A stretch of DNA of 64,000 nucleotides from Candidatus Rokuibacteriota bacterium (GTDB lineage Bacteria > Methylomirabilota > Methylomirabilia > Rokubacteriales > CSP1-6), in assembly GCA_003221515.1 (NCBI GenBank), contig QHSI01000122.1:1-64000 (forward strand), written 5' to 3'. The position numbers and the translations under genes were made by a program. This document shows, piece by piece, positions 8,987 to 17,787 of this stretch. Under the pieces are notes generated by a model. The model made no database searches, was not told the origin of the DNA, and worked only from the letters and a program-made list of their open reading frames with translations. How positions within the stretch are numbered: position 1 is the stretch's first letter; each line of letters opens with the position of its first letter.

Positions 8987-9019
8987 TCGCCCGCTCGCGC
9001 TAGTCCCGATCCCTCGCCT

Positions 9020-9985
9020 TCAGTAGAGGTGGCAGGCGACGCGGTGGCCCGGCGAGAGCTCGACCAGCGCGGGCTCCTGCTCCAAGCAGCGGGGCATCGC
9101 GAACGGACAGCGCGGGTGGAAGTGGCACCCGCGCGGCGGGTCGATCGCGCTCGGCACCTCGCCGGCGAGCACGATCTCCTCGCGCGCCTCGTCCGGGTGC
9201 GACGGCAGTGAGGCCGCGTAGAGCGCCTTCGTGTAGGGGTGCAGCGGCCGGGCGCAGAGCTCGAGGCTTTCGGCGACCTCGACGAGCTTGCCCAGGTACA
9301 TCACGGCGGTCCGCTGGCTCAGGTGCGCCACCGCCGCCAGGTCGTGGGCGATGAACAGATAGCTCACGGCGAGCCGCGCCTGGAGCGACTCGAGAAGCGC
9401 GATGATGTGGGCACGGATCGAGACGTCCAGCGCCGACACCGGCTCGTCGAGCACGACGAGCCGGGCGTTGGTCGACAGGGCGCGCGCGATGGCCAGGCGC
9501 TGTCGCTGGCCGCCGCTGAACTCGTGGGGGAAGAGCCGCGCTACGTCGGGCCGAAAGCCGACCAGCTCCAGGAGCTCGGTGACCCGGGCTCGCACGTCGG
9601 CCGAGGAGAGGCGCTCGTGTGCCCTGACCGGCTCGGCGATGATGTCGCCCACGCGCATGCGGGGGCTCAGCGAGCTGTAGGGGTCCTGGAAAACCACCTG
9701 GACCTTGCGCCGGTAATCTTGTCGCTGCGGGCCCTTCAGCTGCGCGACGTCGCGCCCTTCGAACTCGATGCGGCCGGCCGTCGGCGTCTCGGCCGCCAGC
9801 ACCAGCTTCGACGTGGTGGTCTTGCCGCAACCGGACTCGCCGACGAGGCCGAGCGTCTCCCCGGTATCGATCGTGAAGCTGATCCCGTCGACGGCCTTGA
9901 CCAGGGCCCGCTTCGCGCCGAACAGCGAGCCGCCGATCGGGAAATGCTTCTGGACGTCGTGCACTTCGAGCAGGGGGCTAGCCAT
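9020..9985 (-). CDS. Oligopeptide/dipeptide ABC transporter ATP-binding protein (OppF/DppF type)
   Basis: A 321-residue ABC ATPase starting MASPLLEVHDVQKHF. Walker A is GESGCGKTTT, Q-loop VFQDPYSSLSPRM, signature FSGGQRQR, Walker B LVVLDEPVSALD, and the H-loop IAHD. The C-terminus carries the Opp/Dpp extension with PRGCHFHPRCPFAMPRC. The ATG at 9985 overlaps the upstream ATPase stop by 8 bases; a longer reading starting farther upstream would run deep into that gene. It is the last gene of the six-gene minus-strand operon from 16222. Confidence 0.92.
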   Translation of the reverse strand: MASPLLEVHDVQKHFPIGGSLFGAKRALVKAVDGISFTIDTGETLGLVGESGCGKTTTSKLVLAAETPTAGRIEFEGRDVAQLKGPQRQDYRRKVQVVFQDPYSSLSPRMRVGDIIAEPVRAHERLSSADVRARVTELLELVGFRPDVARLFPHEFSGGQRQRLAIARALSTNARLVVLDEPVSALDVSIRAHIIALLESLQARLAVSYLFIAHDLAAVAHLSQRTAVMYLGKLVEVAESLELCARPLHPYTKALYAASLPSHPDEAREEIVLAGEVPSAIDPPRGCHFHPRCPFAMPRCLEQEPALVELSPGHRVACHLY

Positions 9986-10964
9986 TCGCCGCCGGCTCCC
10001 CGATCGGTAACCAGCAGCGGACGCTGCCGTCACCGTTGAGCGCGTGCGACTTCGGCTCCTCGTCGAGACAGCGGTCGACCGCCCGCGGACAGCGGGGATG
10101 GAAGCTGCAGCCGCGGGGCAGGTCCGCCAGATCCGGCGGCTGGCCGGGAATGCCGCAGAGCGCTTCCCGGACGCCGAGCTTCGGGATCGAGTCGAGCAGC
10201 GCCCGGGTATACGGATGGCGCGGCCGGTAGAACAGGCCTCGGACCGACTGCATCTCCACGATCTTTCCGGCGTACATCACCCCGACCCTGTCGCACATCT
10301 TGGCGACGATGCCGAGGTTGTGCGTGACGAAGATCAGCGCGACGCCGGTCGCGCGCTGGAGGTCTTTCAGGAGATTCAGGTACTGGAGCTGGATGGTGAC
10401 GTCGAGATTCGTGGTGGGCTCGTCCGCGATGATGATCCGCGGCCCGCCGGCTTGCGCGATGGCGCCGACGATGCGTTGCCGCATCCCCCCGCTCATCTGG
10501 TGCGGATAGTCCTTCATGCGCAGCTCGGGCGACGGAATCCGAACGGCGTCCAGCAGCTGCTTCACGCGCACGCGCAAGCTCCGGCCTCGGAGCCCCTGAT
10601 GATAGTAGGCCGGCTCGGCCACCTGGTCGTAGATCGAGAACAGCGGATCCAGCGACGCCATCGGATCCTGGAGGATCGTCGCGATGCGCCGCCCGCGGAT
10701 GCGGCGCATCTCGCCCTGGCTCTTCGGCACGAGATCCTCGCCCTCCAGCTCGATGCGGCCGCTCACGATCCGGGCGCTCGGCGCGAGCAGGCGCACGATC
10801 GCGTGGCAGGTGGTGGTCTTGCCGCATCCCGACTCGCCGACGAGGCCGAAGGTTTCTCCGGCCTCGACGGAGAAGCTGACGCCGTCCACCGCCTTCACCA
10901 CGCGCGTTCCGCCGAAGCCGACGTAGTATGTCCGGAGGTCCTCGACGAGCAGCAGCGGCGCCAC
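9978..10964 (-). CDS. Oligopeptide/dipeptide ABC transporter ATP-binding protein (OppD/DppD type)
   Basis: A 328-residue ATPase. The GTG at 10964 is one base beyond the stop of the binding-protein gene. Walker A GESGCGKTTT, Q-loop ILQDPMASLDPLF, signature MSGGMRQR, Walker B IIIADEPTTNLD, H-loop VTHN, and an OppD-type tail PRGCSFHPRCPRAVDRC. It should pair with the OppF-like subunit to energise import by the permeases at 12635-14573. Confidence 0.92.
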   Translation of the reverse strand: MAPLLLVEDLRTYYVGFGGTRVVKAVDGVSFSVEAGETFGLVGESGCGKTTTCHAIVRLLAPSARIVSGRIELEGEDLVPKSQGEMRRIRGRRIATILQDPMASLDPLFSIYDQVAEPAYYHQGLRGRSLRVRVKQLLDAVRIPSPELRMKDYPHQMSGGMRQRIVGAIAQAGGPRIIIADEPTTNLDVTIQLQYLNLLKDLQRATGVALIFVTHNLGIVAKMCDRVGVMYAGKIVEMQSVRGLFYRPRHPYTRALLDSIPKLGVREALCGIPGQPPDLADLPRGCSFHPRCPRAVDRCLDEEPKSHALNGDGSVRCWLPIGEPAANG

Positions 10965-10965
10965 G

Positions 10966-12612
10966 TTATCCCTTGACCTCCCAGACTTCCCACGGCCACG
11001 GGAACGGCGCGTTCTGGGTGTCCCAGTAGCGGTGCACGGCCTCGCCTTCCGGGAGCACCTTCTGGGTGACGGCGTGCACGAAGGGCTGGAGATAGATCGG
11101 CACGAGGTAGTAGCCCTCGATGACGACACGCTGGATCTCTCTCGACAGGCGATCGCGTTCGGCCACGTCGAGGCTCGCCTCGTGCTTGGCCCACAACGAC
11201 TCGATCCTGGGCTCGCAGATGTAGGAGGCCTGACCACCACACACCGCGTAGAGGCGGATCAGCTCCTTGGCGCCGCCCGGCCGCGGGTCGATTCGCTGGA
11301 CGATCGTGCGGTTGCCGGGGAAGCCCTTGCGCCCCTTGCTCATCTGCGCCATGTACGCCGGCGCGTCCAGCATTTGCACCTTCGACCTGAGCCCGACGGC
11401 GCGTAGGTCGTTCAGGATCCGCTCGGCCATGTCGAAGTAGGGCACGAACGGAACGTACCAGTCGAAGTCGAAGCCGTTCGGATAGCCGGCAGCCGCCAGC
11501 AGCTGCTTCGCCTTCGCCGGATCGTACGGCGGCACCGGTAAGTCCGTGCCATCGCCGCGCAGGGCGTCCCGGGTCTCGTGGCTGATCCAGTTGCCCCATG
11601 GCTTGGCGATGCCCTGCGTCTCTTGCTTCGCGAGAAACGCGCGATTGATCGCCAGGCTGACCGCCTGGCGCACGCGCTGGTCGTGGAAGGGGCTCGACGG
11701 CTCGTTGTAGCCCGGGAACACCATGTGCCACGGCGCGGTGAAGTTGGGATTCCAGCGCAGCTTGGGATCCGCCATCACTCGCTGCAGCAGCTTGCCGGTC
11801 ATACCGTACGCCACGTCCAGCTCACCGGTCTCCAGGCCGGCCATGCGGGCGGCCAGATCCCGGATCGCCTTGACGTTGATCGTCTTCACGCCGGGCGCTC
11901 GGCGCCAGTACTGATCCCAGGCCTCCACGGAGACCTGGACGCCGGCCTCCTGGCTGACGAACTTGAAGGGGCCGGCGCCCATCGGCCGCGCCCTGAAGCC
12001 GTCCTTGCCCACGCGCTCGTAGTAGTGTCGCGGGACGATCCATCCGATCCCGCTGCCGGATCCGTTGTACAGGTCGAGGAAGTCGAGAAACGGCTCCTTG
12101 AAGTGGAAGATGATCGTGCGGTCGTCCACGACCTGGATGTGCTCGAGCTTCTCCTGCAGGTACTTGAAGTTCAGGCCGCGATAGTTCTCGTACGTCCACT
12201 TGACGTCCGCCGTCGTCAACAGCTGGCCGTCCTGGAACCGGAGACCCGGGCGGAGTCGGAACGCCGCCCGCCGGAAATCCGCGGACACCTCGGCGCGCTC
12301 GGCCAGGCTGTACGTGAACTCACCCTGCGGCATCGGCTTGATGAGCGCGTCGTGGACCAGATAGTAGAACTGCAAGGCGGCGCCGTGGTACCCGAGGGGA
12401 TCGAGCCACCCGGGGTCGATGCCGAAGTGGAGCCCGATGTTCAAGGTCCCTTTCGGTGTCCCTCGACTCGTCGCGACCTGCGCGTCCTTGATGGCGAGCT
12501 TCGCCAGTGGCCCGGACAGGATCGGCCTGGCCTGGGACGGCGCGCTCTGGCCCCAGGCGATGCCGCACGTGAGTGTCAGCGCCGAGAGGATCGCGAACGC
12601 CAGCGTGACCAT
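10966..12612 (-). CDS. ABC transporter substrate-binding protein, family 5 (second of two paralogues in the operon)
   Basis: A 548-residue periplasmic binding protein. The start MVTLAFAILSALTLTCGIAWGQ is a signal peptide. Family-5 landmarks are WLDPLGYHGAALQFYYLVHDALIKP, SLAERAEVSADFRRAAFRLRPGLRF, TADVKWTYENY, GIGWIVPRHYYE and a ...PWPWEVWEVKG end. It is clearly paralogous to the protein at 14582-16222, nearly every landmark being shared. It lies between permease C and ATPase D, an uncommon position. The ligand is probably a peptide, opine or acidic compound. Confidence 0.9.
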   Translation of the reverse strand: MVTLAFAILSALTLTCGIAWGQSAPSQARPILSGPLAKLAIKDAQVATSRGTPKGTLNIGLHFGIDPGWLDPLGYHGAALQFYYLVHDALIKPMPQGEFTYSLAERAEVSADFRRAAFRLRPGLRFQDGQLLTTADVKWTYENYRGLNFKYLQEKLEHIQVVDDRTIIFHFKEPFLDFLDLYNGSGSGIGWIVPRHYYERVGKDGFRARPMGAGPFKFVSQEAGVQVSVEAWDQYWRRAPGVKTINVKAIRDLAARMAGLETGELDVAYGMTGKLLQRVMADPKLRWNPNFTAPWHMVFPGYNEPSSPFHDQRVRQAVSLAINRAFLAKQETQGIAKPWGNWISHETRDALRGDGTDLPVPPYDPAKAKQLLAAAGYPNGFDFDWYVPFVPYFDMAERILNDLRAVGLRSKVQMLDAPAYMAQMSKGRKGFPGNRTIVQRIDPRPGGAKELIRLYAVCGGQASYICEPRIESLWAKHEASLDVAERDRLSREIQRVVIEGYYLVPIYLQPFVHAVTQKVLPEGEAVHRYWDTQNAPFPWPWEVWEVKG

Positions 12613-12634
12613 CGTTGTCCTGCGCCTCGTCGAT

Positions 12635-13582
12635 CTAGCGGTTGCGAAGCTGTGGATCCAGGTGGACGCGCAGCCAGTCGCCGAGCATGTTGGCCGAGAG
12701 CACCAACATCGTGATGCAGGCACCGGGGAAGACTTCGAGCCACCATCTCCCCTCCATCAACGACTCCCGCTCCTGGGCCATCATGAGGCCCCACGACGGC
12801 TCTGGCGGCGGGACGCCGAAGCCCAGGAAGCTCAACGACGCCTCGATGATCACGGCCACACCGACCTGCAGGCTGAAGAGCACCATCACGGTGTTCATCA
12901 CGTTGGGGATCAGGTGCCGCCAGATGATCGTGAGCTTGCCGATGCCGTTGATCTCCGCGAGCTTCACGAAGTCGCGCTCGCGGAGCGCCAACACCTCGCC
13001 GCGGACGGCGCGCGAGTATCGGCTCCAGAACACGAGCGCGAGGATGAGCACCACATTCCAGAGGCCAGGCTCACGGACGCTCGACAAGAGGATCGCGAAG
13101 ACCAGCGAGGGCAGCGTCAGCCAGGCGTCGGTGATCCGCATGATGATCTCGTCCCACCAGCGGCCCATGTAGCCGGCCAGGACGCCGAGCAGCGTGCCGA
13201 TCGCGCCGGCGAAGAGCGTGCCGGTGAGCGCGACGATCAGCGAAATGCGGGCACCGTGCATCAGCCGGCTCAGCTCGTCACGTCCAAGCGAGTCGGTGCC
13301 GAGCGGCGTGTCGAGCCTCCCGCCCGCCGCCCAGAAGGGAGGCGCGTTGTCGACGTAGGGGCAGTCGGGGGTGCTGTACTTCGCCAGGCACTGCTCGCGA
13401 GTCGGCTTCACGGGGTCGAGCTTGCCGTGCGGGGCCAGGACCGGCGCCAGGACGGCGACGGCCGCGAGGAGCGCCAGAATCGCGAGCGGTACGATCGGGA
13501 GGCCGCGGAGGACGCGGTAGCCGCGGCGAGCGGCGCGTACGGCCGCGAGCGTCCGGTCGGCCCCGATCGGGATCGTCGCCAT
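12635..13582 (-). CDS. ABC transporter permease, DppC/OppC type
   Basis: A 315-residue inner-membrane permease with one N-terminal helix (VPLAILALLAAVAVLAPVLA), a periplasmic insert, the PLGTDSLGRDELSRLMHGAR block typical of DppC, then five further helices. The EAA-type loop that docks the ATPase is EINGIGKLTIIWRHLIPN. It ends 22 bases before the start of the binding protein at 12612 and starts 16 bases after the DppB-type stop. Confidence 0.92.
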   Translation of the reverse strand: MATIPIGADRTLAAVRAARRGYRVLRGLPIVPLAILALLAAVAVLAPVLAPHGKLDPVKPTREQCLAKYSTPDCPYVDNAPPFWAAGGRLDTPLGTDSLGRDELSRLMHGARISLIVALTGTLFAGAIGTLLGVLAGYMGRWWDEIIMRITDAWLTLPSLVFAILLSSVREPGLWNVVLILALVFWSRYSRAVRGEVLALRERDFVKLAEINGIGKLTIIWRHLIPNVMNTVMVLFSLQVGVAVIIEASLSFLGFGVPPPEPSWGLMMAQERESLMEGRWWLEVFPGACITMLVLSANMLGDWLRVHLDPQLRNR

Positions 13583-13598
13583 GCCCTATCCCCCTCGC

Positions 13599-14573
13599 CT
13601 ACCGCGACAGTCTGATACGCGGGTCGACGTACCCGTACAGGACGTCGATCGTGAAGTTGAGCACCACGATCAGGAGTCCGGACATCAGGACCACGCCCTG
13701 CACCATCGGGAAGTCACGGTTGCTCAGCGCGTCGTAGAGCAGCTGGCCGACGCCCGGCCAGTTGAAGATGACCTCGATCACGATGGCGACGTTCACCATG
13801 ACCAGGAGATTCAAGCCGGCAAAGGTCAGGACGGGGATCAACGAGTTCTTCAGCGCGTGCTTCGCGACGACGACGGACTCCGGCACGCCCTTGAGGCGCA
13901 CGAGCTTGATGTAGTCGCTCCCGAGGACGTCGAGCATGCCGGACCGCGTGATCCTCAGCATCGCGCCCGAGAAATACCAACCCAACGCGAAGGCCGGCAT
14001 GACGAGATGGGCCCAGTCCCTGAACCAGAACGTGATCCAGGTCGACGGCTCGCCCAGGACGACGGCGCTCGGCCCCTTGCCGAGCACCGGCAACCAGCCC
14101 AGCTGGATACCGAAGATGATGATCAGGACCAGCCCGACGAAGAAGCCGGGCATCGAGAGGCCGAGCAACGCGACCATCTTGCCCGCGCTGTCCCACCAGG
14201 AGTTCACCTTCAGCGCCGAGAGCATCCCGAACGGCACCCCGAGCGCGAGTGAAAACAGGAACGCGGCGAAGCCGAGCTTGAGCGAGTTCGGTAGCCGCTC
14301 GAAGTAGATGTCCCGGACCGGCAGCGACTTCTCGAACGAATGCCCGAAGTCGCCGCGGAGCAGTCGGCTGACGAAGCCCAGGTATTGCCGGTGGAGCGGT
14401 TGATCCAGACCCCAGCTATGCCGGAGCTGCGCGACGTAGGCGGGGTCCGCGCCCGCCTCGGCCTTCATCGCGACGGGATCGCCGGTGAGCCGGACCAGCC
14501 CGAAGATGATGGTCACCAGGAGCCAGAGGGTGACGACGCTGTAGAGCGCTCGCACGAGGACGTAGCGTTTCAT
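13599..14573 (-). CDS. ABC transporter permease, DppB/OppB type
   Basis: A 324-residue permease. The N-terminus YVLVRALYSVVTLWLLVTIIFGLVRL is the usual first helix, followed by GLDQPLHRQYLGFVSRLLRGDFGHSF, a signature of the DppB group. The EAA loop is VRLKGVPESVVVAKHALKN, and the protein ends YGYVDPRIRLSR. It should form the heterodimeric channel with the DppC-like product just downstream. Eight bases separate it from the binding-protein stop at 14582. Confidence 0.92.
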   Translation of the reverse strand: MKRYVLVRALYSVVTLWLLVTIIFGLVRLTGDPVAMKAEAGADPAYVAQLRHSWGLDQPLHRQYLGFVSRLLRGDFGHSFEKSLPVRDIYFERLPNSLKLGFAAFLFSLALGVPFGMLSALKVNSWWDSAGKMVALLGLSMPGFFVGLVLIIIFGIQLGWLPVLGKGPSAVVLGEPSTWITFWFRDWAHLVMPAFALGWYFSGAMLRITRSGMLDVLGSDYIKLVRLKGVPESVVVAKHALKNSLIPVLTFAGLNLLVMVNVAIVIEVIFNWPGVGQLLYDALSNRDFPMVQGVVLMSGLLIVVLNFTIDVLYGYVDPRIRLSR

Positions 14574-14581
14574 CAGCCCCC

Positions 14582-16222
14582 TCAGCGATCGGCCTTGACC
14601 TCCCACACCTCCCACGGCCACGGATAGGGCGCGTTCAGCGTGTCCCAGTATTTGCCGACCCCCTTGCCCTCCGGCAGCACGCGCGGACCGATGCCGTGGA
14701 CAAACGAGTTCAAGTAGAGCGGCACGAAATAGTGCTCGTCGAGCACGATCCGCTGGATCGACTTGACGAGTCGCTCGCGCTCCGCTTGGTCGAGGCTCGC
14801 CTGATGCTTGGTCCACAGCGCCTCGATCTGCGGCTCGCACACAAAGGACGCGGGGCTTCCGCACACGGCGTAGACGGCGATGTTCGACTTGGAGCCGCCG
14901 GCGCGCGGATCGATGTTCTGCACGATGGTGCGGTGGCCCGGGACGCCCTTTCGCCCCTGGCCGATCTTCGCCCTGAACGCCGGACCTTCCAGCGACTGAA
15001 GCTTGCCGCGAATGCCGATCGCGCGGAGATCGGTCAGGATCCGCTCACCCATGTCGAAGTAGGGTGGGAACGGCAGGTATTCGACCTCGAAGCCGTCGGG
15101 AAACCCGGCCTGCGTCATCAGCTGCTTGGCCTTCTCGACGTTGTATTCCGGCACCGGCGCGTCCTGCCCCTGCAGCGCGTCGCGGTTCTCCGGGCTGATC
15201 CAGTTGCCCCAGGGCTTGCTGATGTCCTGCGTCTCCTGCTTCACGAGGAACGGGCGATTGATCGCGAGGCTGACGGCCTGCCGCACGCGCTTGTCGCGGA
15301 ACGGACTGCCCGGCTCGCTGTAGCCCGGGAACATGAGCCACCACGGGCCCGTGAAGTTCGGGTCCCACCGCAGCGTCCGATCCGACATGAGGCGCGGCAG
15401 CAGCTTGCCGGTCATGCCGAACGCGAGGTCGAGCTCACCGGTCTGGAGGCCGGCCATGCGCGTCGCCGGATCTCGGATGCCCTTGACGACGATCGTCCTG
15501 GTGGCCGGGGTCCGCCGCCAGTAGCCGTCGAACGCCTCGAAGACCATCTGCGCGCCCGCCTGCTGACTGACGAGCCTGTACGGTCCGGCGCCGATCGGCC
15601 TGGCCTTGAACCCGTCGCGACCGACCTTCTCGTAGTAGTGCCGGGGGACGATCCACCCGATGCCGCTGACCCCGCCGTTGTAGAGGTCCATGAAGTCGAT
15701 GAAGGGCTCCTTGAAGTGAAAGACGATCGTGCGATCGTCTATCACCTGAACGTGCTCGAGCTTGTCCTGGAAGACCTTCGCGTACGCGCCCTTGAAATTC
15801 TCGTAGGTCCACTTCACGTCGGCGGTCGTCAGCGGCTGCCCGTCGTGAAACCTGAGGCCGGGTCGTAGCCGAAAGGCGGCCCGCCGGAAGTCGGCGGCCA
15901 TCTCCGCGTGCTCGGCCAGACCGTAGCTGACCCAGGCGTGCGGCATCGGCTTGATCATGGCGTCGTGGACCAGGTAGTCGTACATCTGCATCGTGACGGC
16001 GTAGGAGTGCTCGAGCGGGTCCAGCCAGCCCGGATCCAGCGCGAAGTGCATCGCGACCGTCAGCGTGCCCTTCGGTGTCGCGCGCGCCTCGATCTGGGCC
16101 GGCTTGATGTCGAGCTTCGCGAGCGGCCCGCTCAGGATCGGCGGTTGCTGCCCGGTCGCGCCGTCCGGCGACATCGCGGTGAGCGTCAAAGCCACGAGCA
16201 GGAGCGGAAGTCCACGGCGCAT
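14582..16222 (-). CDS. ABC transporter substrate-binding protein, family 5 (first of two paralogues)
   Basis: A 546-residue binding protein that opens the operon. The ATG at 16222 is fixed by the strong ribosome site AAGGAGGGCTC directly before it; a longer open frame to 16318 would run into the promoter. MRRGLPLLLVALTLTAMSPDGATG is a signal peptide. It shares with the downstream paralogue the ILSGPLAKL, GTL, DPGWLDPLEH, HDAMIKPMPH, FRLRPGLRFHDGQ, TADVKWTYENFK, HFKEPFIDFMDLYNG and PYPWPWEVWEVKADR blocks. The two may widen the range of ligands for one permease. Confidence 0.92.
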   Translation of the reverse strand: MRRGLPLLLVALTLTAMSPDGATGQQPPILSGPLAKLDIKPAQIEARATPKGTLTVAMHFALDPGWLDPLEHSYAVTMQMYDYLVHDAMIKPMPHAWVSYGLAEHAEMAADFRRAAFRLRPGLRFHDGQPLTTADVKWTYENFKGAYAKVFQDKLEHVQVIDDRTIVFHFKEPFIDFMDLYNGGVSGIGWIVPRHYYEKVGRDGFKARPIGAGPYRLVSQQAGAQMVFEAFDGYWRRTPATRTIVVKGIRDPATRMAGLQTGELDLAFGMTGKLLPRLMSDRTLRWDPNFTGPWWLMFPGYSEPGSPFRDKRVRQAVSLAINRPFLVKQETQDISKPWGNWISPENRDALQGQDAPVPEYNVEKAKQLMTQAGFPDGFEVEYLPFPPYFDMGERILTDLRAIGIRGKLQSLEGPAFRAKIGQGRKGVPGHRTIVQNIDPRAGGSKSNIAVYAVCGSPASFVCEPQIEALWTKHQASLDQAERERLVKSIQRIVLDEHYFVPLYLNSFVHGIGPRVLPEGKGVGKYWDTLNAPYPWPWEVWEVKADR

Positions 16223-16280
16223 GAGCCCTCCTTGCGAGATTCCGGCGTCGTCACTCGTCGCGCCCGAACGAAGCTGGCTC

Positions 16281-16308
16281 ATTATCCGAATGCATCCCGC
16301 CTTGTCAA
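16281..16308 (-). promoter_or_regulatory. Sigma70-type promoter TTGACA-N16-GATAAT for the peptide-type ABC operon
   Basis: On the minus strand a perfect TTGACA (16308-16303), 16-base spacer and GATAAT (16286-16281) lie about 60 bases before the ATG at 16222. It is the best promoter match in the window. A 13-base palindrome sits eight bases upstream of the -35 box, so the operon is likely regulated. Confidence 0.65.
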
Positions 16309-16315
16309 GTATCCT

Positions 16316-16328
16316 CACCTGTCAGGTG
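16316..16328. promoter_or_regulatory. Palindromic operator candidate CACCTGTCAGGTG
   Basis: A perfect inverted repeat of six bases around a single T, immediately upstream of the -35 box of the ABC operon and 83 bases from the plus-strand small frame at 16412. The size and symmetry suit a dimeric repressor or activator; no regulator gene lies next to it. Confidence 0.45.
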
Positions 16329-16411
16329 CGCGTATCACCTCGCGAACGCGGGCCTTGTGGGTTGATCGGCCGTCGCGACCGAGGTAGCGTGAGGTTTCGG
16401 GGTGCCATGAC

Positions 16412-16564
16412 GTGCGCTTCCGCAGCTTCCGGGGCCGGCTCGTCATCGTCTTCGTGGGGCTCGGCGCGGGTGAGCCGGCTCAGGTGGCGTTCGTCGTATC
16501 GCTCAAAACGGAGTGGCGCATCCCCCGACGCATCGATCCGTACAAGGGCTCGCCGGGGAACTAG
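16412..16564 (+). CDS. Possible small protein, unrecognised
   Basis: A 50-codon frame from GTG 16412 to TAG 16562-16564: VRFRSFRGRLVIVFVGLGAG, then a Val-rich strand and LKTEWRIPRRIDPYKGSPGN. It reads more like a small beta-rich domain or the tail of a larger one than like random sequence, but the frame is closed upstream by a stop at 16385 and there is no good ribosome site. It stops six bases before the next gene. It may be a relic. Low confidence. Confidence 0.3.
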   Translation: MRFRSFRGRLVIVFVGLGAGEPAQVAFVVSLKTEWRIPRRIDPYKGSPGN

Positions 16565-16569
16565 CATCC

Positions 16570-17754
16570 ATGCGTTCGCGCCCGCTCCCGGTGATGCTCC
16601 TCCTGGCGCTGATGGCCTCGCCGACGTTCGCTCACGCCACGCGCACGGTCGACGAGGTCGTCGCCGAAGTGCGGCGCGCCACCGAGCCCTACCGTGACAT
16701 CGCCCGCGCCCGCGCCGACGGCTTCGTGCAGATCAGCGGCATGGAGGCGCGCCACGGCTATCACTTCATCAACGTCAACTCGCCGGTGCTGACCGCTACG
16801 GGCATGGCGACCGGTCAGCTGGAACTCGCGCGACCGCCCATGCTGCTCTACGTCGAGCGCGACTCGGTCTGGCGGCTCGTGGGCGTGGAGTACGCGCTGC
16901 CGTCGGCGCCCGTGCCGAATCCCCTGCCCGGCGCCTCGTGGCACTGGCACGAAGCCTCGTGCCACTACCGCGACTATCAGGAGCTTCCGGCGCGGCGGGG
17001 ACCCGACTGCCCGCCCCGGCACCCGCAGAGCGGTGAGCCGTTCGTGCTGTGGCATCCCGCCTTCGCGGTCGCTCACGTGTGGGCGTGGCACGAAAACCCG
17101 GACGGCGTGTTCGCTGAAGAGAATCGCGCGCTCGCCGCGTACGGCGGCTCGCCGCCGCGTCCTCACGGCCACCGAGCGCCGCGCAGCGAGCCGGAGCTCG
17201 CCTACTCGCAGTTCACCCATCGGTTCGCCGGCGGCGTGCTGCTGCTGCTCGCCGCGGTCATCGCGTGGGAGTCCCGACACCGCCGGCCGCGTCCGTGGTC
17301 GTGGGTGTCGTCCGTGCTATGGATCCTCTTCGGCCTCTACCTGATCCCGACGTCGGATCCGGAGTCGTGGCCCGCGGGCCCGGGCCGCTTCGTCGACATC
17401 TTCACGGACTCGCTCGTGCTTCAGCACAAGGCGCTGGCGATGGTCCCGATCGCCTTCGGCGTGGTGGGAATCCTGAGAAGCGCCGGCGTGATCGAGCGGG
17501 TGCGCCGCACTGTCCTGGTGCCGGTACTGGCCGTGCTGGCGGGCGTCTCGCTGTTCGTGCACTTCCACGACGGCCACTTCCATCTGGACGCGATCTACGT
17601 CCAGCACGCGGCGATGGGCGCGACGGCCGTGGGCGCCGGCGTCATGCTGTTTCTCGCACGGCACACACCGCGGGGCGAGGCCCTCATGCGCTGGGCCTGG
17701 CCGGGCTTCTTGGCGCTCCTGGGGCTGATCCTGCTGGTCTACGTCGAGATGTAA
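16570..17754 (+). CDS. Secreted/membrane protein with His-rich motifs, unknown function
   Basis: A 394-residue protein with a signal peptide (MRSRPLPVMLLLALMASPTFAHA). Residues about 25-210 form an exported domain: YRDIARARADGFVQISGMEARHGYHFIN, a PPMLLYVERDSVWRLVGVEYAL strand pair and several His/Trp clusters (SWHWHEASCHYRDY, LWHPAFAVAHVWAWHENPDG). From about 225 there are five to six membrane segments (FAGGVLLLLAAVIAW and later) and the motif VHFHDGHFHLDAIYVQHAAMG. The density of His in both parts suggests a metal, possibly copper, role; that is inference. It is not a family I can name. It is followed by a 168-base gap. Confidence 0.7.
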   Translation: MRSRPLPVMLLLALMASPTFAHATRTVDEVVAEVRRATEPYRDIARARADGFVQISGMEARHGYHFINVNSPVLTATGMATGQLELARPPMLLYVERDSVWRLVGVEYALPSAPVPNPLPGASWHWHEASCHYRDYQELPARRGPDCPPRHPQSGEPFVLWHPAFAVAHVWAWHENPDGVFAEENRALAAYGGSPPRPHGHRAPRSEPELAYSQFTHRFAGGVLLLLAAVIAWESRHRRPRPWSWVSSVLWILFGLYLIPTSDPESWPAGPGRFVDIFTDSLVLQHKALAMVPIAFGVVGILRSAGVIERVRRTVLVPVLAVLAGVSLFVHFHDGHFHLDAIYVQHAAMGATAVGAGVMLFLARHTPRGEALMRWAWPGFLALLGLILLVYVEM

Positions 17755-17787
17755 GGACTCTCGACGCTCAGCGCTCCGGCCACGTGT

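Noticed and set aside
16322-16567. Minus-strand frame of 81 codons upstream of the ABC operon
   Set aside because: No ribosome site and no motif; it covers the palindrome at its end.
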